Positions 1 to 8,654 of a stretch of 35,877 nucleotides of DNA are shown one piece after another. The position numbers and the translations under genes are program-made. Within the stretch, counting starts at the first letter, position 1, and every line of letters begins with the position of its first letter. The stretch is taken from contig CALUIS010000028.1 of the NCBI GenBank assembly GCA_944320765.1, positions 1 through 35,877 on the forward strand. The letters are read 5' to 3'. The stretch comes from an uncultured Paraprevotella sp. Lineage in GTDB: Bacteria; Bacteroidota; Bacteroidia; Bacteroidales; Bacteroidaceae. Under the pieces are notes generated by a model. That model was not told the origin of the DNA, ran no database searches, and worked only from the letters and a program-made list of their open reading frames with translations.

Positions 1-60
1 TCTATGTAAGTCTATCAATGAACTCTTTCATCCGCCCCGGGTCGTCCCCGAAAGCGAGTG

Positions 61-92
61 CAAAGGTACGCCCTTTTCCATTCACCGCCAAA
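61..92 (-). promoter_or_regulatory. Bacteroidales-type promoter for a gene left of the window
   Basis: On the minus strand TTTG (89-92) and TACCTTTG (61-68) are separated by 20 bases, the canonical -33/-7 arrangement. The bases after it (GCACTCGC) are the same as those after the tRNA-Phe promoter at 13440. The gene it drives lies outside the window; a tRNA or translation-related gene is possible, but that is inference. Confidence 0.6.
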
Positions 93-324
93 CATAGCGG
101 GGACTTTTTTCAGGAAAAAACAACTTTTCTTCCAAAAAAGGAAAATACACCTATTTATATTAGGCAAAAAATTCTCGACACCGCACTTTAACATCCGAAT
201 CCCTATTCGTGCCATTCAAAGACAAGGGCTATTACCGCTCCTTCAAGAAAAACTTCAGCAAGAAAGGGAATCCCGAGAAGATCTATCTTTTTGCTTTCCG
301 AAGACCACACACCTGATACGTTAA

Positions 325-354
325 GGGGGAGCGGCTCCCGCGAACCGCTCCCCC
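325..354 (-). terminator. hairpin downstream of secDF
   Basis: A 10-bp perfect stem (GGGGGAGCGG / CCGCTCCCCC) with a 10-base loop starts 28 bases beyond the secDF stop codon. The run after the stem in the transcribed direction is only weakly T-rich (TTAA), so it may be a 3' end-stabilising hairpin as much as a terminator. Confidence 0.5.
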
Positions 355-382
355 ATATATCATACGGATTAGAACCCGACGC

Positions 383-3300
383 TTACTTCGCACCGTCTCC
401 CTCACCCAGGTCAGCACCTTGCTTGATGCGATGCCCCAAGGTCAGGAACGCCACCGGTGCAGCCATGAAGATGGACGAGCAGGTACCGATAATCACACCC
501 AAAATCATGGCGAACGAGAAGCTGCGGATGCTGTCCCCACCCAGGAAGAAGATACACAGCAACACAATCAACGTCGTCATAGAGGTGTTGATGGTACGCG
601 TCAACGTAGTATTCAAAGAATCATTGAACAGACGCTGCCTGTCACGGTTGGGATAAAGGCGAAGGAACTCACGTATACGGTCGAACACCACCACCTTGTC
701 ATTGATAGAATAACCGATAGCCGTCAGGATGGCACCGATGAACGTCTGGTCCACCTCCAAAGAGAACGGTACCCATCCCCAGCAAATCGAATAAACCCCG
801 ATAATCAACAAGGTATCCACCGTCAGGGCCACCACGGCACCCACAGAGAAAGACACGTTGCGGAAACGCAGCAAGATGTAGAGGAAGATGGCCACCAACG
901 CCAACACCACGGACACGATGGCACCGTAAGTGATGTCTTCCGCCACGGACGGCCCCACCTTCTCCGAACTGATGATGGAGCCTCCCGCACGCTCGTCACG
1001 GTTGATAAAAGTCTCCAAGTCAAGGTCGGAAGCCAGCAAGCCGCCGCCCTTCAGTACCTCGAACAAAGTGGCCTCGATATCAGAGTCCACCTCCGTGCCT
1101 TCCTCGTCGATACGGTAGTTCGTGGAAATACGCACAGTCTTGTGGTCCGTACCCAAGGCAATCACCTGCACGTTGGCATCGCCGAACTTGTCTTGCAACA
1201 AGCCGCGCACAGTCTCCGGTTCCACCTGCTGGTCGAAGACCACTACGAAATTACGTCCGCCCGTAAAGTCAATACCCTTGCTCAAACCGCGCACAGCCAT
1301 GGAAGCGATGCCCACCACCAGCAGCACGCCGAACACGGCGAATGACTTCTTGTACATGCTCATGAACTTATAGTGCGTGTCGTGCAAGAACTTGCGGGAC
1401 ACCTTCGTCGTGAACTGAAGGTGCATCCACTTCTCCTTGTTCAGGAAGTGTTCATACACAATACGGGTCAGGAACACCGCAGTGAAGAACGACACCAAGA
1501 TACCGATGATCAACGTGGTGGCAAAACCGCGAATCGGTCCGGTGCCGAAGTTATAAAGGATAATACCCGTAATGATGGATGTCAGGTTGGAGTCGAAGAT
1601 GGCCGAGAAAGCGTTGGAATAACCGTCCGCCAAAGCCGTCTTCACATTCTTCCCGGCCCTCAGCTCTTCCTTCGTGCGCTCATAAATCAGCACATTGGCA
1701 TCCACCGCCATACCCAACGAAAGCACCATACCGGCGATACCGGACAGCGTCAACGCCGCCTGGAACGAGGTCAGCACGCCCAGCGTGAAGAAGAAGTTCA
1801 GCACCAAGGCTCCGTTGGCCACCATACCGGGGATGAAGCCGTACATGCCACACATGAAGACCATCAGCAGGATGAAAGCAATCACAAACGAAGTGAAACC
1901 TTGGTTGATGGATTCCTGCCCCAGGGTAGGACCGACGAACTGCTCGGACACGATATGGGCCGGTGCCGGCATCTTACCGGTATTCAGCACATTGGCCAAG
2001 TCGCGCGTGTCTTCCACCGTGAAGTTGCCCGTGATGGAGGACACACCGCCCGTAATCTCGTTCTGCACCGTCGGCGCACTGTACACATACCCGTCCAGCA
2101 CGATGGCGATGGCCCGGTGTACATTCTTCTTAGTCAGGGCCGCCCAACGGCGCGCCCCGTCCGAATTCATCGTCATGCTCACGCACGGACGGCCGTTCTG
2201 CTCAAACTCATCCTTGGCTTCCGTCACCACATCGCCTTCCAGCGGTGCCCGTCCGCTGCGTTCCGTCACCTTGATGGCATAAAGCTCGAACACATCACCC
2301 GCGTTGCCACGGCCTACCGGCTTCACGCCCCAATACAGCTTCAAGTCGGCGGGAAGAATCTCCCTGGCCGCATCGGAAAGGATATAACGGTTGACCGTCG
2401 CGGTGTCACGCCAATTGGCATAACCCACCACGCAACCCATCTGCCCCTGCGCGAGCTGCAGGACAGATGACAAAGGATGCTGGCGCCTGAGGCTCTCATC
2501 CGCGGCAGAACCCGCTTCGGTCTTTGCAGCCGCACCGCCCTTCAAGGCTGTGGCCAAGTCATCGGAAGAAGCCTTGGCCACCGTGTCGGCTTCAACCGTC
2601 CGGGCCTCGGCAACAGCCGCCGTGTCCGCCGGGGCCTGCGCCGTCGTGTCAGCCACACCCGCATTGTCGGCAGCCAGACGGGAATCCAAAGAAGCCAGGA
2701 ACGGCACGATTTCCTCCGTATTATAAGTCTCCCAGAACTCCAGGTTCGCACTGCCTTGCAACAGCTTGCGCACACGTTCAGGCTCCTTGATGCCCGGCAT
2801 TTCCACCATGATACGGCCCGACTGTCCTTCCAGTGTCTGGATATTAGGCTGGGCCACGCCGAAACGGTCGATACGCGTACGAAGCACATTATAAGAGTTA
2901 CCGATGGCGGCATCCACCTCGTCGCGCAACACCTTCTCCACCTCTTCGTCCGTGCTTTGCGTGTTCACCCGCCCTTTCAGCTGCTGGGTGGCGAACAATT
3001 CGGCCAGCTTGCTGTCCGGCGCCAACGCCTTGTAGTTCTTCACGAATAAGGTAATAAAATCACTCTGGCTGTTCTTAGCCTCTTTCGCAGCCTGCTCCAC
3101 CGCCTTGTTGAAAGCGGGATCCGTCTTATGGTCAGCCAATGCTTTCACCACATCAGGCACCGAAACCTCCAAGATGACGTTCATGCCCCCCTTCAAGTCC
3201 AGCCCCAAGCTGATTTCCATCTCACGGCAGTCCTTCAAAGAGTAAGCTCCCAGCCATACCGGATTGTTCAACACCGAATCCAGATAGCGCGCACCGGCTT

Positions 3301-3433
3301 CCTCGCCTTGCGCCTGCGTGATTTCCTCCACCTTGTTCATTTGGTAACGAGTTACAAATGAAAAGGATAGATAAAACACGCACACAAGGGTCAGCAGTAA
3401 AGCGAAAACTTTAACAAATCCTTTGTTTTGCAT
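383..3433 (-). CDS. secDF: SecDF fusion, protein translocase accessory subunit
   Basis: A 1016-residue fusion of SecD and SecF, the inner-membrane, proton-driven accessory of the Sec translocon that helps pull exported proteins into the periplasm. The N-terminal membrane segment is at about residues 7-28, the SecD signature GLDLKGG at 77-83, and AIVLDGYVYSAP lies in the P1 region. A SecD six-helix block follows, then a second start-like membrane segment and the SecF signature GIDFTGG near residue 722, with a second helix block to the end. The fused form is usual in Bacteroidota. Residues about 250-315 are an Ala/Asp/Thr/Glu-rich low-complexity insert in the periplasmic part, which I take to be a disordered linker. 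ATG at 3433 has its own promoter at 3488-3522. Start and family are secure. Confidence 0.96.
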   Translation of the reverse strand: MQNKGFVKVFALLLTLVCVFYLSFSFVTRYQMNKVEEITQAQGEEAGARYLDSVLNNPVWLGAYSLKDCREMEISLGLDLKGGMNVILEVSVPDVVKALADHKTDPAFNKAVEQAAKEAKNSQSDFITLFVKNYKALAPDSKLAELFATQQLKGRVNTQSTDEEVEKVLRDEVDAAIGNSYNVLRTRIDRFGVAQPNIQTLEGQSGRIMVEMPGIKEPERVRKLLQGSANLEFWETYNTEEIVPFLASLDSRLAADNAGVADTTAQAPADTAAVAEARTVEADTVAKASSDDLATALKGGAAAKTEAGSAADESLRRQHPLSSVLQLAQGQMGCVVGYANWRDTATVNRYILSDAAREILPADLKLYWGVKPVGRGNAGDVFELYAIKVTERSGRAPLEGDVVTEAKDEFEQNGRPCVSMTMNSDGARRWAALTKKNVHRAIAIVLDGYVYSAPTVQNEITGGVSSITGNFTVEDTRDLANVLNTGKMPAPAHIVSEQFVGPTLGQESINQGFTSFVIAFILLMVFMCGMYGFIPGMVANGALVLNFFFTLGVLTSFQAALTLSGIAGMVLSLGMAVDANVLIYERTKEELRAGKNVKTALADGYSNAFSAIFDSNLTSIITGIILYNFGTGPIRGFATTLIIGILVSFFTAVFLTRIVYEHFLNKEKWMHLQFTTKVSRKFLHDTHYKFMSMYKKSFAVFGVLLVVGIASMAVRGLSKGIDFTGGRNFVVVFDQQVEPETVRGLLQDKFGDANVQVIALGTDHKTVRISTNYRIDEEGTEVDSDIEATLFEVLKGGGLLASDLDLETFINRDERAGGSIISSEKVGPSVAEDITYGAIVSVVLALVAIFLYILLRFRNVSFSVGAVVALTVDTLLIIGVYSICWGWVPFSLEVDQTFIGAILTAIGYSINDKVVVFDRIREFLRLYPNRDRQRLFNDSLNTTLTRTINTSMTTLIVLLCIFFLGGDSIRSFSFAMILGVIIGTCSSIFMAAPVAFLTLGHRIKQGADLGEGDGAK

Positions 3434-3487
3434 TTTAATTTATGATTATGATGTTATTATTTAGTCGCCAATCTGACTACAAGGGCG

Positions 3488-3522
3488 CAAATATAACGTT
3501 TTTTTCACATTCATGCCGCAAA
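3488..3522 (-). promoter_or_regulatory. secDF promoter
   Basis: TATATTTG on the minus strand (3488-3495) matches TAnnTTTG and sits 54 bases before the secDF ATG. A TTTG lies at 3519-3522, but the 23-base spacer is longer than the usual 19-21. It suggests secDF can be transcribed independently of the upstream rhomboid and phosphatase-fold genes. Confidence 0.5.
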
Positions 3523-3542
3523 GAAAACGATTTATTTGCATC

Positions 3543-4631
3543 TCAATCCCCTTTTTTACGCTTTTCCAAGTAGGTAATCATCGGATAATGGTCGGACCAC
3601 ACGGCCGACTTGTCCACATGGGTCTCATACGTCCGCCAATAATCGGAAACGAAGATATGGTCGATGCGGAAATAGAAACCCTTCTGATTATAAGACAATC
3701 CCAGCCCGTTGCCCGACTGCCGGAAAGCACTGGACAACTCGGAAGACATCCGGCGGCAAGAATAGGAAACCGGAGAATCGTTGAAATCCCCGCAAACCAC
3801 CACTGCCTTGTGTCCCGCCTTATGGATATAATTCAAGACCGAGTCGGCCTGCGGACCTCGCACGCGGCTCGCGCCCGCCATTTTCTTCACCAACTCCTTG
3901 GAATTGTCCTCCATGTGCCCGTTTTCCGGATCCTTTATGATTTCCTTGTATTTCAGTTTGTCCTCCGCCGTCAGCTTGTACGACTCCAGATGGTTGTTCA
4001 CCAGCAGCACCGTGTCCCCGCCGTATTGCAGTTCCACAGCCATGCTTCCGTTTCCCGTGCTTTCATAAGCGACACGGTGTGCGGACAACACCGGCAACCG
4101 GCTGTACACCAACAAAGCCCCCCGCTTGCCGTCATCCAGACCGGCGACCTGATAGCCGCACGCTTTCATGATACTGTCCGCATACTCCACCTTGAGCCCC
4201 TTCATCGACGAAGCTTCCTGAAGACAGATGATATCGGCATCCGAAGCCGCCAGATAGTCCAGCATCGGCGACCGGCCGTCCGCCCCTTTTTCACCCCGCC
4301 CCAGGAACTCCGTGTTGTAGGTCATCAGCTTGAGTGCGCCAGCCGGTGCCTTTTCCGGCCAGTTCAACGGACAATAGTCATATATATAGGAAACGGAAAG
4401 CATCATTCCCGCGAAAGGCAGCCAGACATAACGGACATAAAACACGAGCCAAAAAAAGACAAAGGCAAGATTCAGCAACAATAACAAGGGAAAGCCCAAA
4501 CCGAACAAAGCCACACGCGGATGCTCCGCCGGGTCCAGCCCCGCGCTCAGGCCGCACAGCCACAGCAGCAGGGCCGCCATCACATTGGCCCCGACAGCCA
4601 GCTGCAACAGGAAACGGCGCAGCCAGCCCAT
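3543..4631 (-). CDS. membrane-anchored endonuclease/exonuclease/phosphatase-fold protein
   Basis: A 362-residue protein. The first 85 residues contain about three hydrophobic helices (around 8-28, 40-65 and 68-84). The EEP fold follows, a Mg-dependent phosphodiesterase superfamily (DNase I, exonuclease III, sphingomyelinase and inositol phosphatase relatives). Visible catalytic positions are N106 (MTYNTEF), E139 (ICLQEA), D282 and N284 (CGDFND), and D347-H348 (SDHYP), so the active site looks complete. The substrate cannot be read from the sequence; the catalytic domain probably faces the periplasm. I chose ATG 4631 because GGGAG lies 5 bases upstream and the start falls 16 bases after the rhomboid stop. 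An in-frame ATG at 4664 would overlap the rhomboid gene by 17 bases and add 11 residues. Probably co-transcribed with the rhomboid. Confidence 0.85.
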   Translation of the reverse strand: MGWLRRFLLQLAVGANVMAALLLWLCGLSAGLDPAEHPRVALFGLGFPLLLLLNLAFVFFWLVFYVRYVWLPFAGMMLSVSYIYDYCPLNWPEKAPAGALKLMTYNTEFLGRGEKGADGRSPMLDYLAASDADIICLQEASSMKGLKVEYADSIMKACGYQVAGLDDGKRGALLVYSRLPVLSAHRVAYESTGNGSMAVELQYGGDTVLLVNNHLESYKLTAEDKLKYKEIIKDPENGHMEDNSKELVKKMAGASRVRGPQADSVLNYIHKAGHKAVVVCGDFNDSPVSYSCRRMSSELSSAFRQSGNGLGLSYNQKGFYFRIDHIFVSDYWRTYETHVDKSAVWSDHYPMITYLEKRKKGD

Positions 4632-4647
4632 CAAGCTCCCGCCTTTC

Positions 4648-5565
4648 CTAACGTTGGCTCGCATCGAACAGTTTCCGCTTCTCGTCCTCCGTCAGACTGG
4701 CATAACCGGACCGCCGCACCTTCTCCAGGATGCGGTCCAGCTCTTCCTCGTCCGCCCTCTTCCGGGCATTATACTCATAGTCGTCCTTCCGGTCGCCCAT
4801 AGACACTTTCATCTTAGGCCTGCGGTAAGAAGAGAAACGGTCCCTCCGGTCGAAGAACCACCGCTTGAATTTCCCGGAATACGACTCTCCACCGCCATAA
4901 TACCCACCATCGCGCTTACGCCAATACAATATCAGCAGCAAGCCGAACACCATACCGCCCAGATGGGCGAAATGGGCCACTCCGTCGCCGGAGTTCCCCA
5001 GCGCGGAAAGCAGCTCGATGACTGCGTATCCAATCACAAAATACTTGGCCTTGATGGGTACCGGCAAGGGAAAGATGAACAACCGCTCGTTCGGGAACGA
5101 CATGCCGAAGGCCAACAGAATGCCATATACCGCACCGGAAGCCCCGATGGTCGTCCAGCGGTTCAGGTAATCCCCCATCGGGATGATACCATAACCGACA
5201 TTCACGGAATCATACGCCGCCAGGCCTTCCCACAAGTATTGCACATACTGCACGCCTTCCTGAACCAGGCCCGCGCCGACACCGCACACCATATAATAAA
5301 CGAGGAAACGGCGGCTGCCCCAATAGGACTCCATGACACGGCCGAACATCCATACGGCAAACATGTTGAACACGATGTGGGCGACGCCGCCGTGCATGAA
5401 CATGTAAGTGAAGAACTGATAAAAGCCAAAGTCGGGAGCCAGAAAGAAATGCAGGCCCAACACATTATCCAAATCCACGCCGTAGCGTACCGAAACAATT
5501 TTAGCCAGGAAGAACAACAAGTTGATAATAATCAGGTTCTTCGTCACGGGAGGCATATTCATCAT
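4648..5565 (-). CDS. rhomboid family intramembrane serine protease
   Basis: A 305-residue polytopic membrane protease that cleaves substrates within or near the bilayer. The catalytic serine is S143 in GASG (141-144), the catalytic histidine H201 in AHLGG, and the helix-2 motif H63-x3-N67 (HIVFN) is present, so the Ser-His dyad is complete. About six hydrophobic segments lie between residues 10 and 215. The last 85 residues are hydrophilic and charged, ending in a helical TEDEKRKLFDAS tail of a kind seen in Bacteroidetes rhomboids. The start is MMNMPP; codons 1, 2 and 4 are all ATG, so the exact start is uncertain by 9 bases. It leads a minus-strand run into the EEP-fold gene and is divergent from HU. 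Confidence 0.92.
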   Translation of the reverse strand: MMNMPPVTKNLIIINLLFFLAKIVSVRYGVDLDNVLGLHFFLAPDFGFYQFFTYMFMHGGVAHIVFNMFAVWMFGRVMESYWGSRRFLVYYMVCGVGAGLVQEGVQYVQYLWEGLAAYDSVNVGYGIIPMGDYLNRWTTIGASGAVYGILLAFGMSFPNERLFIFPLPVPIKAKYFVIGYAVIELLSALGNSGDGVAHFAHLGGMVFGLLLILYWRKRDGGYYGGGESYSGKFKRWFFDRRDRFSSYRRPKMKVSMGDRKDDYEYNARKRADEEELDRILEKVRRSGYASLTEDEKRKLFDASQR

Positions 5566-5599
5566 CTTCTTACTCTGTTTTCAGGGTTGATTGCGACCG

Positions 5600-5607
5600 C
5601 AAAAATA
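5600..5607 (-). promoter_or_regulatory. possible rhomboid promoter (-7 element)
   Basis: TATTTTTG on the minus strand matches TAnnTTTG, followed by GCGGTCGC, and lies 35 bases before the rhomboid ATG. I see no clear TTTG at the -33 position. Confidence 0.45.
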
Positions 5608-5689
5608 CGAATTTTATTCCATTCCATTTAAAATAATCCCTCCAACTGTATGCTTTTTCATAAAAAGAAATATTTTTTCAACGAAAAAG

Positions 5690-5720
5690 TTTGTTTTAAC
5701 GCCCAATTTACATACATTTG
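5690..5720 (+). promoter_or_regulatory. HU gene promoter
   Basis: TTTG (5690-5693) and TACATTTG (5713-5720) are 19 bases apart, a textbook Bacteroides promoter. The expected start of transcription near 5724 gives a leader of about 48 bases before the HU ATG. Confidence 0.75.
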
Positions 5721-5771
5721 CAAAGAAAGATACGAAACTTGAATTTATTGTCTACTTAATTACTTCATCAA

Positions 5772-6044
5772 ATGAACAAAACAGAACTCATCAACGCCAT
5801 TGCAGAGAATGCAGGCTTGAACAAAGCTGAAGCCAAGAAAGCGTTGGACGCTACCCTCAACGCCATCTCCGACGCATTAAAGGAAGGCGACAAGGTCGCG
5901 CTCGTAGGATTCGGGACATTCTCCATCAGCGAAAGGCCCAGCCGTACCGGCATCAACCCCAGGACCAAAGAGCAAATCACCATCGAAGCCAAGAAAATCG
6001 CGAAATTCAAGGCCGGTGCCGAACTGACAGAGGCTATCCAGTAA
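5772..6044 (+). CDS. HU family DNA-binding protein
   Basis: A 90-residue HU/IHF-family protein, a small dimeric DNA-bending nucleoid protein. The N-terminal helical dimerisation part (MNKTELINAIAE, residues 1-40) is followed by GFGTF (47-51) and the DNA-binding arm with the conserved R-x-G-x-N-P (R58, G60, N62, P63), where the proline intercalates into DNA. Length and motif spacing are those of the family. It is a single-gene unit, with a canonical promoter 50 bases upstream and a strong intrinsic terminator 33 bases after the stop. Which HU paralogue it is cannot be decided here. Confidence 0.96.
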   Translation: MNKTELINAIAENAGLNKAEAKKALDATLNAISDALKEGDKVALVGFGTFSISERPSRTGINPRTKEQITIEAKKIAKFKAGAELTEAIQ

Positions 6045-6077
6045 TCCGATGCCAGCCGGAATTATCCGAAAAAAGGA

Positions 6078-6107
6078 GGGAAGCAAACGCGTTTGCTTCC
6101 CTTTTTT
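6078..6107 (+). terminator. intrinsic terminator of the HU gene
   Basis: A perfect 24-base palindrome (GGGAAGCAAACG / CGTTTGCTTCCC, 6078-6101) is followed directly by six T's. The argS promoter element begins three bases after the T run. Confidence 0.85.
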
Positions 6108-6110
6108 ATG

Positions 6111-6118
6111 TATCTTTG
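6111..6118 (+). promoter_or_regulatory. argS promoter (-7 element)
   Basis: TATCTTTG matches TAnnTTTG and is followed by GCAGCC. The predicted transcript start near 6122 leaves a 27-base leader to the argS ATG at 6149. The -33 region falls inside the HU terminator hairpin; its TTTG (6092-6095) is only 15 bases from the -7 element. Confidence 0.6.
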
Positions 6119-6148
6119 CAGCCTGAACGAACCGGTAAAAACAAAGTC

Positions 6149-7948
6149 ATGAAGATAGAAAACAAAATCGCGGAAGCCGTCATCAGCGGCATCAAGACCT
6201 TATACGGGCAAGAAGTACCCGCCCAAACGGTGCAACTCCAAAAGACGAAAAAGGAATTCACGGGGCACCTGACGCTCGTGGTCTTCCCGTTCCTGAAAAT
6301 CTCCCATAAGAAACCCGAAGAGACAGCACAGGAAATAGGGAATTACCTGAAAGCGGAGATTCCCCATGTCGTATCCGGCTTCAATGCCGTCAAAGGCTTC
6401 CTGAACCTTGTCATCTCGCCGGAAAGCTGGACCGAGCTGCTCACCGACATGCACCAGGACGAGCATTTCGGACTGACAGCCGCCACGGAAGCCTCACCAC
6501 TGGTCATGATCGAATACTCCTCGCCCAACACCAACAAGCCGCTGCATCTGGGCCACGTGCGCAACAACCTGCTGGGAAACGCCCTGGCACGCATCATGTC
6601 CGCCAACGGCAACAAGGTGGTCAAGACCAATATCGTCAACGACCGCGGCATACACATCTGCAAAAGTATGCTGGCCTGGCTAAAGTACGGCAACGGGGCC
6701 ACCCCAGAAACTACCGGCATCAAAGGCGACCATCTCGTGGGCGACTACTACGTGGCCTTCGACAAGCATTACAAGGAGGAAGTCAAGGAACTGACGGACA
6801 AAGGCATGAGCGAGGAAGAGGCCAAGAACGAGGCCCCGCTCATCAAGGAAGCCCGCGAGATGCTTGTCAAATGGGAACAGGGCGACCCGGAAGTGCGTGC
6901 CCTCTGGCGCAAGATGAACGAATGGGTGTACAAAGGGTTCGACGAAACCTACAAAGCCCTGGGAGTAAGCTTCGACAAGATTTACTATGAATCGGACACC
7001 TATCTCGAAGGCAAGGAGAAAGTGATGGAAGGGCTGGAGAAAGGGCTGTTCTACCGCAAGGAGGACGGTTCCGTGTGGGCCGACCTCACCGCCGAAGGGT
7101 TGGACGAGAAGCTCCTGCTCCGCGCCGACGGCACATCGGTCTACATGACCCAAGACATCGGCACGGCCAAGCTCCGCTTCCGCGACTATCCGATAGACAA
7201 GATGATTTACGTGGTGGGCAACGAACAGAACTACCACTTCCAAGTGCTTTCCATCCTGCTCGACAAACTGGGCTTCGAATGGGGAAAGAGCCTCGTGCAC
7301 TTCTCCTACGGCATGGTGGAACTGCCCAACGGCAAGATGAAAAGCCGCGAAGGCACCGTGGTGGATGCGGACGACCTCATCGCCGAGATGATCGCAGGCG
7401 CCAAGAAGATGTCGGAAGACAAAATCAACAAGCTTACAGACCTGAGCGAGGAGGAAGCGAACGAAATAGCCCGCATCGTGGGACTGGGAGCCTTGAAATA
7501 CTTCATCCTGAAAGTGGACGCACGGAAAAACATGCTGTTCAACCCGGCAGAAAGCATCGATTTCAACGGCAACACAGGCCCGTTCATCCAATATACCTAC
7601 GCCCGCATACGCTCTATCCTGCGCAAGGCAGCCGAAGCCGGCTTGGACATCCCGGACACACTGCCGGCCGACACGGAAGTAAGCGAAAAGGAAATCGGAC
7701 TGATCCAGATGCTTGCCGACTTCCCCGCCGTCGTGCGTCAGGCGGGCAGCGACTACAACCCAAGCTGCATCGCCAACTACTGTTATGACCTGGTGAAAGA
7801 ATACAACCAGTTCTACCATGATTTCAGCATCCTGCATGAGGAAGACGAAAAGAAGAAACTCTTCCGCCTCGTCCTCTCCGCCAATGTGGCCAAGATTGTC
7901 CGCACAGGCATGGGACTGCTGGGCATCGAGGTGCCGGAACGGATGTAA
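6149..7948 (+). CDS. argS: arginyl-tRNA synthetase
   Basis: A 599-residue class I aminoacyl-tRNA synthetase that charges tRNA-Arg with arginine in the cytoplasm. The N-terminal additional domain (residues 1-110) precedes the catalytic Rossmann fold. The HIGH motif is HLGH at 133-136, after SSPNTNKP, and the KMSK-equivalent is KMKS at 396-399 (KMKSREGT). The C-terminal helical anticodon-binding (DALR-type) domain ends in LGIEVPERM. An in-frame ATG at 6116 would lie on the promoter element itself, so I place the start at 6149. Followed after 18 bases by the RNase H gene and probably co-transcribed with it. Confidence 0.97.
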   Translation: MKIENKIAEAVISGIKTLYGQEVPAQTVQLQKTKKEFTGHLTLVVFPFLKISHKKPEETAQEIGNYLKAEIPHVVSGFNAVKGFLNLVISPESWTELLTDMHQDEHFGLTAATEASPLVMIEYSSPNTNKPLHLGHVRNNLLGNALARIMSANGNKVVKTNIVNDRGIHICKSMLAWLKYGNGATPETTGIKGDHLVGDYYVAFDKHYKEEVKELTDKGMSEEEAKNEAPLIKEAREMLVKWEQGDPEVRALWRKMNEWVYKGFDETYKALGVSFDKIYYESDTYLEGKEKVMEGLEKGLFYRKEDGSVWADLTAEGLDEKLLLRADGTSVYMTQDIGTAKLRFRDYPIDKMIYVVGNEQNYHFQVLSILLDKLGFEWGKSLVHFSYGMVELPNGKMKSREGTVVDADDLIAEMIAGAKKMSEDKINKLTDLSEEEANEIARIVGLGALKYFILKVDARKNMLFNPAESIDFNGNTGPFIQYTYARIRSILRKAAEAGLDIPDTLPADTEVSEKEIGLIQMLADFPAVVRQAGSDYNPSCIANYCYDLVKEYNQFYHDFSILHEEDEKKKLFRLVLSANVAKIVRTGMGLLGIEVPERM

Positions 7949-7966
7949 AAAAGCCCATGCCAAGAA

Positions 7967-8626
7967 ATGGGGAAGAACAAGTTTTACGTGGTGTGGAATG
8001 GGGTCAGTCCGGGGATTTATACTTCCTGGACTGACTGCAAACTGCAAATCAACGGCTTTGAGGGGGCCGTCTACAAGTCGTTCGACACCCGGGAGGAAGC
8101 CGAGAAAGCTTACAGCTCATCTCCCTACCTCTACATCCGAAAGAAAACAGCCAACGCCCCCGCCACAGGACCGGCCGACGTGCCGGCTTACCGGAACGAC
8201 ACGGTCCTGCCCCTCCCCGCGGCGGTATGCGCCGAGGCCTTGGCCGTGGACGCGGCCTGCAGCGGGAATCCCGGCCCCATGGAATACCGGGGTATCTATC
8301 TCCGCACGGGAGAGACCGTGTTCCGCTTCGGCCCCGTATACGGCACCAACAATATCGGCGAGTTTCTGGCCATCGTACACGCCCTCGCCCTGATAGACCG
8401 GAAAGGCATCCGTATGCCCGTATACTCCGACAGCCGGAACGCTATCGGATGGGTACGCCAGAAACGCTGCAAGACCAAGCTGGAACGCACCCCCCGCACG
8501 GAAGCCCTTTTCCAGATGATCGAACGGGCCGAAAACTGGCTCAAGGCCCACCCTACCGACATCCCGGTCCGCAAATGGGAGACGGAACAGTGGGGCGAGA
8601 TTCCGGCAGATTTCGGCCGCAAATAG
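7967..8626 (+). CDS. rnhA: ribonuclease H with viroplasmin-like hybrid-binding domain
   Basis: A 219-residue RNase H1-type enzyme that cleaves the RNA strand of RNA-DNA hybrids. Residues 1-55 (KFYVVWNGVSPGIY, then FDTREEAEKAY) form the small viroplasmin/hybrid-binding domain, joined by a Pro/Ala-rich linker (60-82) to the catalytic domain. The catalytic carboxylates are visible as D95 (VDAACSGNPGP), E132 (NNIGEF), D155 (VYSDS) and D215 (IPADFGRK near the end). The architecture is common in Bacteroidota. ATG 7967 lies 18 bases after the argS stop. It is followed 28 bases later by the LTA-synthase-like gene on the same strand. Confidence 0.92.
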   Translation: MGKNKFYVVWNGVSPGIYTSWTDCKLQINGFEGAVYKSFDTREEAEKAYSSSPYLYIRKKTANAPATGPADVPAYRNDTVLPLPAAVCAEALAVDAACSGNPGPMEYRGIYLRTGETVFRFGPVYGTNNIGEFLAIVHALALIDRKGIRMPVYSDSRNAIGWVRQKRCKTKLERTPRTEALFQMIERAENWLKAHPTDIPVRKWETEQWGEIPADFGRK

Positions 8627-8654
8627 GCTTTCACCTTATATTCCTATATATAAT

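Larger units (their letters stand above)
1..382. other. intergenic region at the left edge
   Basis: No convincing gene. The stretch holds a minus-strand promoter at 61-92 for something left of the window, an A/T-rich tract at about 105-180, and the hairpin after secDF at 325-354. The only tiny frame behind the promoter (ATG at 30 on the minus strand, nine codons) is too short to call. I see nothing else in it. Confidence 0.6.

Noticed and set aside
1373..2470. 365-codon plus-strand open frame
   Set aside because: Antisense of secDF, His/Gln/Arg-rich, no promoter.
6680..8047. 455-codon minus-strand open frame
   Set aside because: Antisense of argS; the argS motifs on the plus strand settle the matter.
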